Below are positions 61,548 to 64,000 of a DNA stretch of 64,000 nt, in pieces. The stretch comes from Acidobacteriota bacterium. Lineage in GTDB: Bacteria; Acidobacteriota; UBA890; WLXD01. Position 1 is the first letter of the stretch. The number at the start of each line of letters is the position of its first letter. A program made the position numbers and the translations under genes. Where the stretch lies: NCBI GenBank assembly GCA_012103255.1, contig WLXD01000004.1, forward strand, positions 462,460 to 526,459. Direction: 5' to 3'. The notes beneath the pieces are model-generated. The model made no database searches. It was not told the DNA's origin and saw only the letters and a list, made by a program, of their open reading frames with translations.

Positions 61548-62455
61548 CTAGTTCTCCTGCTGCCCTGCCGTCGCCGCGCTCGCGGGCGGCACAACGAATC
61601 GGACGGCATCGCGGAACTCAGCCCCAGAGACGTCACCCAGCGTCGCGAACACGTACTCTCCGGCCGGAAGCGCGTGCTGCACTACCAACGGAACCTCGCG
61701 GCGCGTGCCAGCCAGCACCGGGATCGCCGGTAGTCGCCCAGCTGCCAGGACTCCGGGGGGAGCGTCACTTCAGGCTCGCCTACGTTGGCGATCGGAACGA
61801 CTGCGGAAACACCCGGGAACATGTTGACCGGCCAGACGGCATATTGGCCGCCAAGTCGCACATGGGCGTTGCCGGAACTGGTCAGATCGAATCGCGCAGC
61901 GAACACGCGGGCGTCACTCACCACCTCAATGCTGTGCAGGCCGGACTCGCGCCGCACCTCCCCAGCATTGCCGTAAACCGCCACGCCCACCTTGAAGTTG
62001 ACGTAGACCTCGCCCTCGTTGCGCTCTTCCGGGAGGATTTCCTCGAAGTACAGCATCGCGCGATGCTCGCCGTCTTCAGGCTCCACACGGAGCCGCACGG
62101 CGAAGCGCACCGTCTGCGAACTCCGCGGCGGAATCTTGAAGCGCAGCGGATTGATCACGATCCACTGATCGAGCGACTGTTCGGTCGGGGCAAGCACCTC
62201 GACCCGGTTCTCCTCGTTCAGATCCCAATTCACAACTGTCGCCTGAATCTCGACTTCCTTGTCGCCAAGGTTGAAGAGACGCATCGACTGCACCGTAGGC
62301 CGGTTGCCGATCTCAATGTCGAACTTGCCGGGACTCACGGCCACGACGGCAGGAGGGTGCACGGCCTGGGCCAGCGCCACTCCGGTGGTCAACGACAGCA
62401 TCACGGTAGCGATGGCGCCGAGCATTGCCAGACGGAACGTTGTTGTACTTCGCAT
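61548..62455 (-). pseudogene. Periplasmic pilus chaperone interrupted by a -1 frameshift
   Basis: Signal peptide (residues 1-29, ending VALA before QAVHP) and a PapD-like two-domain chaperone. Conserved features are VAVSPGKFDIEIGNRP, IVINPLRFKIPPRSSQTVRFAVR with the subunit-anchoring basic residue, and the edge strand HRAMLYFEEILPEE. The first frame breaks at GDY and ends at 61682 after unrelated sequence. One base out of register, from 61730 downward, the protein continues PAIPVLAGTRREVPLVVQHALPAGEYVFATLGD...RFVVPPAS to TAG at 61550-61548. Adding a single C on the coding strand (CC to CCC at 61729-61730) restores about 302 residues and a 36-base gap to the usher. It may be a real mutation or a consensus error. 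Confidence 0.8.
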
Positions 62456-62467
62456 GTTGGGTCTCGC

Positions 62468-63073
62468 TCAGTAGTTGTTGAAGGTGACGGTCAAAGTGCC
62501 CTGGTACCTGCCGGAGCGACGGGCGCCGGCCAGATCCAGATAGAACACAAGGCCGCCCTGGAACACGTCATGGGTTCCATCGCTATCGACGACCGGCGGC
62601 GTAACGGGCTGAAGTCGAACGAGCATCGTGCTCGTTTCATCGCCGGTGTGGCTCAGCATCCCCGGACTGCCGTTAGCAGCCCGGAGTTGATAGTCCACGT
62701 CGAAGAAAGTGTTGCGGCGCTGGGACTGCTCCACGCGGAATTCCCACGCGTCGTCAACGGTCCGCGGAATGATCGGAGGGGCGGGGAACTCGGACATGCC
62801 CACCGCGCCATTCCAGGAACCCAGTGCCACTGCGGCACCGGAGGCCGACGCAGATGCAGTCCGCGCCGCCACGGGCGCGCCCGTTGCACCGAGTACTTCG
62901 GCCATCGAAACGGCCGCGAGCTCAATGGTGCGTGTGACGCTCATCGCCGCTTCGATGATGTCTGCGTCATTGATCGCCAGGGCTGAGCGCGGCGACTCCT
63001 GCGCCGCAGCCGGAGCCAGGGCACATAGAGCGCTCAATGCGATCAACGCAGCGATTGGGTCTCTGCGAAGCAT
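62468..63073 (-). CDS. Minor pilus/fimbrial subunit-like exported protein
   Basis: 201-residue exported protein with a signal peptide (residues 1-24, ALCALAPAAA before QESPR). The mature chain has an Ala/Ser-rich helical region, then a beta-rich domain ending VFYLDLAGARRSGRYQGTLTVTFNNY, the G-donor-strand-like C-terminus (SG-x-Y-x-G-T-L-T-V-T) of chaperone-usher subunits. It is 12 bases upstream of the chaperone gene and has GGAGGG before the ATG. Compared with the other subunit, it has a longer N-terminal region and may be a tip or adaptor protein. A hairpin separates it from the first subunit gene. Confidence 0.72.
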   Translation of the reverse strand: MLRRDPIAALIALSALCALAPAAAQESPRSALAINDADIIEAAMSVTRTIELAAVSMAEVLGATGAPVAARTASASASGAAVALGSWNGAVGMSEFPAPPIIPRTVDDAWEFRVEQSQRRNTFFDVDYQLRAANGSPGMLSHTGDETSTMLVRLQPVTPPVVDSDGTHDVFQGGLVFYLDLAGARRSGRYQGTLTVTFNNY

Positions 63074-63098
63074 GGGTCCCTCCGGAATCTGCGAAGGG

Positions 63099-63118
63099 CC
63101 CGGCGCTCGAAAGCGCCG
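63099..63118 (-). other. Intercistronic hairpin with TTCG tetraloop
   Basis: On the minus strand CCGGCGCT pairs perfectly with AGCGCCGG around a TTCG loop. It lies in the 78-base gap between the first and second subunit genes. There is no T-tract behind it, so it probably acts as a 3' stability or partial attenuation element that lets the major subunit outpace the rest of the operon. Confidence 0.55.
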
Positions 63119-63151
63119 GACCGATCGCCCGAAACCGCTGTCTGTGAGGAC

Positions 63152-63793
63152 TTAGACGATCTCTGCCTGCAGGGTCCAGCTACCGGTGTAGTTGCCGGAC
63201 TCTTCGGCGTCGGTCATGTCCAGTTCCAGCGCGATATCTCCAACCTCGGGGTTCACCAACCCGGGAGGCGTGAAGTTGTACGTCGAGCTGGACGGCGCGG
63301 ATCCGCCGGACGCGCCAACGAAGTAGTTGTTGACGTCGATCGAGTTGCCGGTCGGGCCCGACAGCGAGGACGACGATGCCGTGAACGACATCTGAACCTC
63401 TTCACCGGAGCCCCCCACCGCTCGCACGGCCCAGGCGTTCTGGATGTGCAGCGTGATGTCCGACACGTCGGTGGCCGAGCTGTACGAGATGTTCGCGTCA
63501 GCTTCGAGCGTGCCCGAGTTGTCGGTGATGCTGATCGTGCCACTGGCGGGCGCGGTTCCCTCGTCGCTGTCACCCGACGTGTTGCCAATCAGCAAGCTGG
63601 TCAGGTCGTTGGTCGAGATCGCCATGTTCAGCTGGCTCCAGTAATGGAGCACAACCACATTGGGGAAGCTGATCGAGAACGCCGTGGCGCCCGACGCGGA
63701 CTGGGCCGCTGCCTCCTTGCTCACCGGGGCAACCACCAACGTGGCCGCCAGGAGAGCGATCAGTGCGACGCGAGCAAAGCTTTTCTTCGGCAT
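63152..63793 (-). CDS. Major pilus/fimbrial subunit-like exported protein
   Basis: 213-residue exported protein: signal peptide residues 1-33 (VALIALLAATLVVAPVSKEAAA before QSASG). The mature domain is Ser/Thr/Gly-rich and beta-sandwich-like (TAFSISFPNVVVLHYWSQLNMAIS, DSDEGTAPASGTISIT, SFTASSSSLSGPTG). It ends GDIALELDMTDAEESGNYTGSWTLQAEIV, the same donor-strand-like pattern as the next subunit. GGAGGG precedes the ATG at 63793; an upstream in-frame start is less likely. As first gene and the one before the stabilising hairpin, it is probably the major subunit. Family resemblance to archaic (CsuA/B-like) spore-coat-U pilins is not strong. Confidence 0.72.
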   Translation of the reverse strand: MPKKSFARVALIALLAATLVVAPVSKEAAAQSASGATAFSISFPNVVVLHYWSQLNMAISTNDLTSLLIGNTSGDSDEGTAPASGTISITDNSGTLEADANISYSSATDVSDITLHIQNAWAVRAVGGSGEEVQMSFTASSSSLSGPTGNSIDVNNYFVGASGGSAPSSSTYNFTPPGLVNPEVGDIALELDMTDAEESGNYTGSWTLQAEIV

Positions 63794-63967
63794 GGCTCTT
63801 GTCCCTCCGTTCGTTAAGTTTCGCATCAGTCGCTACCAGCGGTTCCGGAAACTCATCTGATGCATTGATCAATCTCTCTGGGATCTTGAGGCAAAGAATA
63901 GCATTTGAATTCATGTTTGAAAGAACGAATCAGTACCTAAACGCCTTTTCTGTCGTATCTAGCACAC

Positions 63968-63988
63968 TATTAGTTATTGATAGTCACT
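63968..63988 (-). promoter_or_regulatory. AT-rich promoter motif shared with the 43502 operon
   Basis: On the minus strand this reads AGTGACTATCAATAACT and ends with AATA. It is 175 bases before the first subunit ATG and matches the motif at 43436-43456 at 18 of 21 positions. The surrounding 200 bases (63794-64000) are AT-rich and contain no gene, as expected for a regulated promoter region. Confidence 0.45.
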
Positions 63989-64000
63989 ATGAAATACACG

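Noticed and set aside
61439-62986. Antisense open frame of about 515 codons across usher, chaperone and subunit genes
   Set aside because: Spans three genes on the other strand and has histidine/arginine-rich shadow composition.
1-64000. tRNA, rRNA and CRISPR features
   Set aside because: No cloverleaf with TTCGA-type arm, no ribosomal RNA segment and no regular direct-repeat array was seen on reading both strands; a dedicated tRNA scan could still find one I missed.

Overview
This is about 64 kb of high-GC, gene-dense bacterial chromosome with no rRNA, tRNA, CRISPR array, transposase or phage gene that I can recognise. The gene content resembles Acidobacteriota or Gemmatimonadota, which is an inference from family content and not a placement. 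It includes two PadR regulators each coupled to an ADOP-type (duplicated orphan) ABC permease, a CBM9-like/DUF5916 outer-membrane protein, a BNR/VPS10-type repeat protein, a six-bladed propeller lipoprotein, PQQ-like propellers, a reaction-centre-type cytochrome c family protein and many exported hydrolases. Most proteins are secreted, lipid-anchored or membrane-bound.

Layout. 1-110: tail of a PQQ-like propeller. 159-11471 (+): TonB-dependent siderophore-type receptor, a flavin-dependent halogenase-like enzyme, a DUF3311/sodium-solute symporter pair, a GT4 glycosyltransferase, a hot-dog thioesterase, a LolD-like ATPase with a very large FtsX-type permease, and an alkyltransferase-like DNA repair protein. 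The last gene converges on an Ada-like MGMT (11475-12347, -). 12850-14303 (-): two overlapping ZIP-type metal transporters. 14469-21005: cytochrome c family protein, glutaminyl cyclotransferase lipoprotein, PadR plus ADOP permease broken by an in-frame amber codon, and an esterase. 21534-27965: class I fructose-1,6-bisphosphatase, FabH-like ketosynthase, aldehyde dehydrogenase and homocysteine methyltransferase (-), and a membrane MutS-like ATPase with a frameshift. 27977-42135: propeller lipoprotein, second PadR/ADOP pair, PQQ/EF-hand protein, phosphatase lipoprotein, DUF5916 protein, Tat-exported aminotransferase and an LVIVD-repeat protein. 42157-48536: GT2 divergent from a tightly overlapping four-gene operon (membrane protein, two methyltransferases, membrane protein), then a nucleosidase-like lipoprotein. 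48718-52725: BNR-repeat protein and a small outer-membrane barrel. 53209-63793 (-): a chaperone-usher-like operon (two subunits, chaperone, usher), followed at close spacing by a multicopper oxidase, an amidohydrolase, a haem-binding protein and a SpoIIE-type phosphatase.

The most unusual signal is a family of four 133-140 bp elements at 32449-32581, 32676-32812, 52790-52926 and 53062-53201. Each has a conserved interior with three evenly spaced sequence blocks, enclosed by 21-25 bp arms. The arms are perfectly or almost perfectly complementary within a copy but differ in sequence between copies. The elements occur as inverted pairs in the only two long convergent intergenic gaps of the window. 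In every case the element has the same orientation relative to the gene that ends just before it. This is the pattern expected of a structured 3'-UTR RNA, or of a REP-like palindromic element selected for base pairing.

Other signals are palindromic operators in front of both padR genes, an 18/21-match AT-rich motif shared by the promoters of the membrane/methyltransferase operon and the pilus-like operon, and a stable hairpin between the two pilus subunit genes. Three genes are interrupted (one amber codon, two single-base indels in short homopolymers), which may be consensus errors or real decay.
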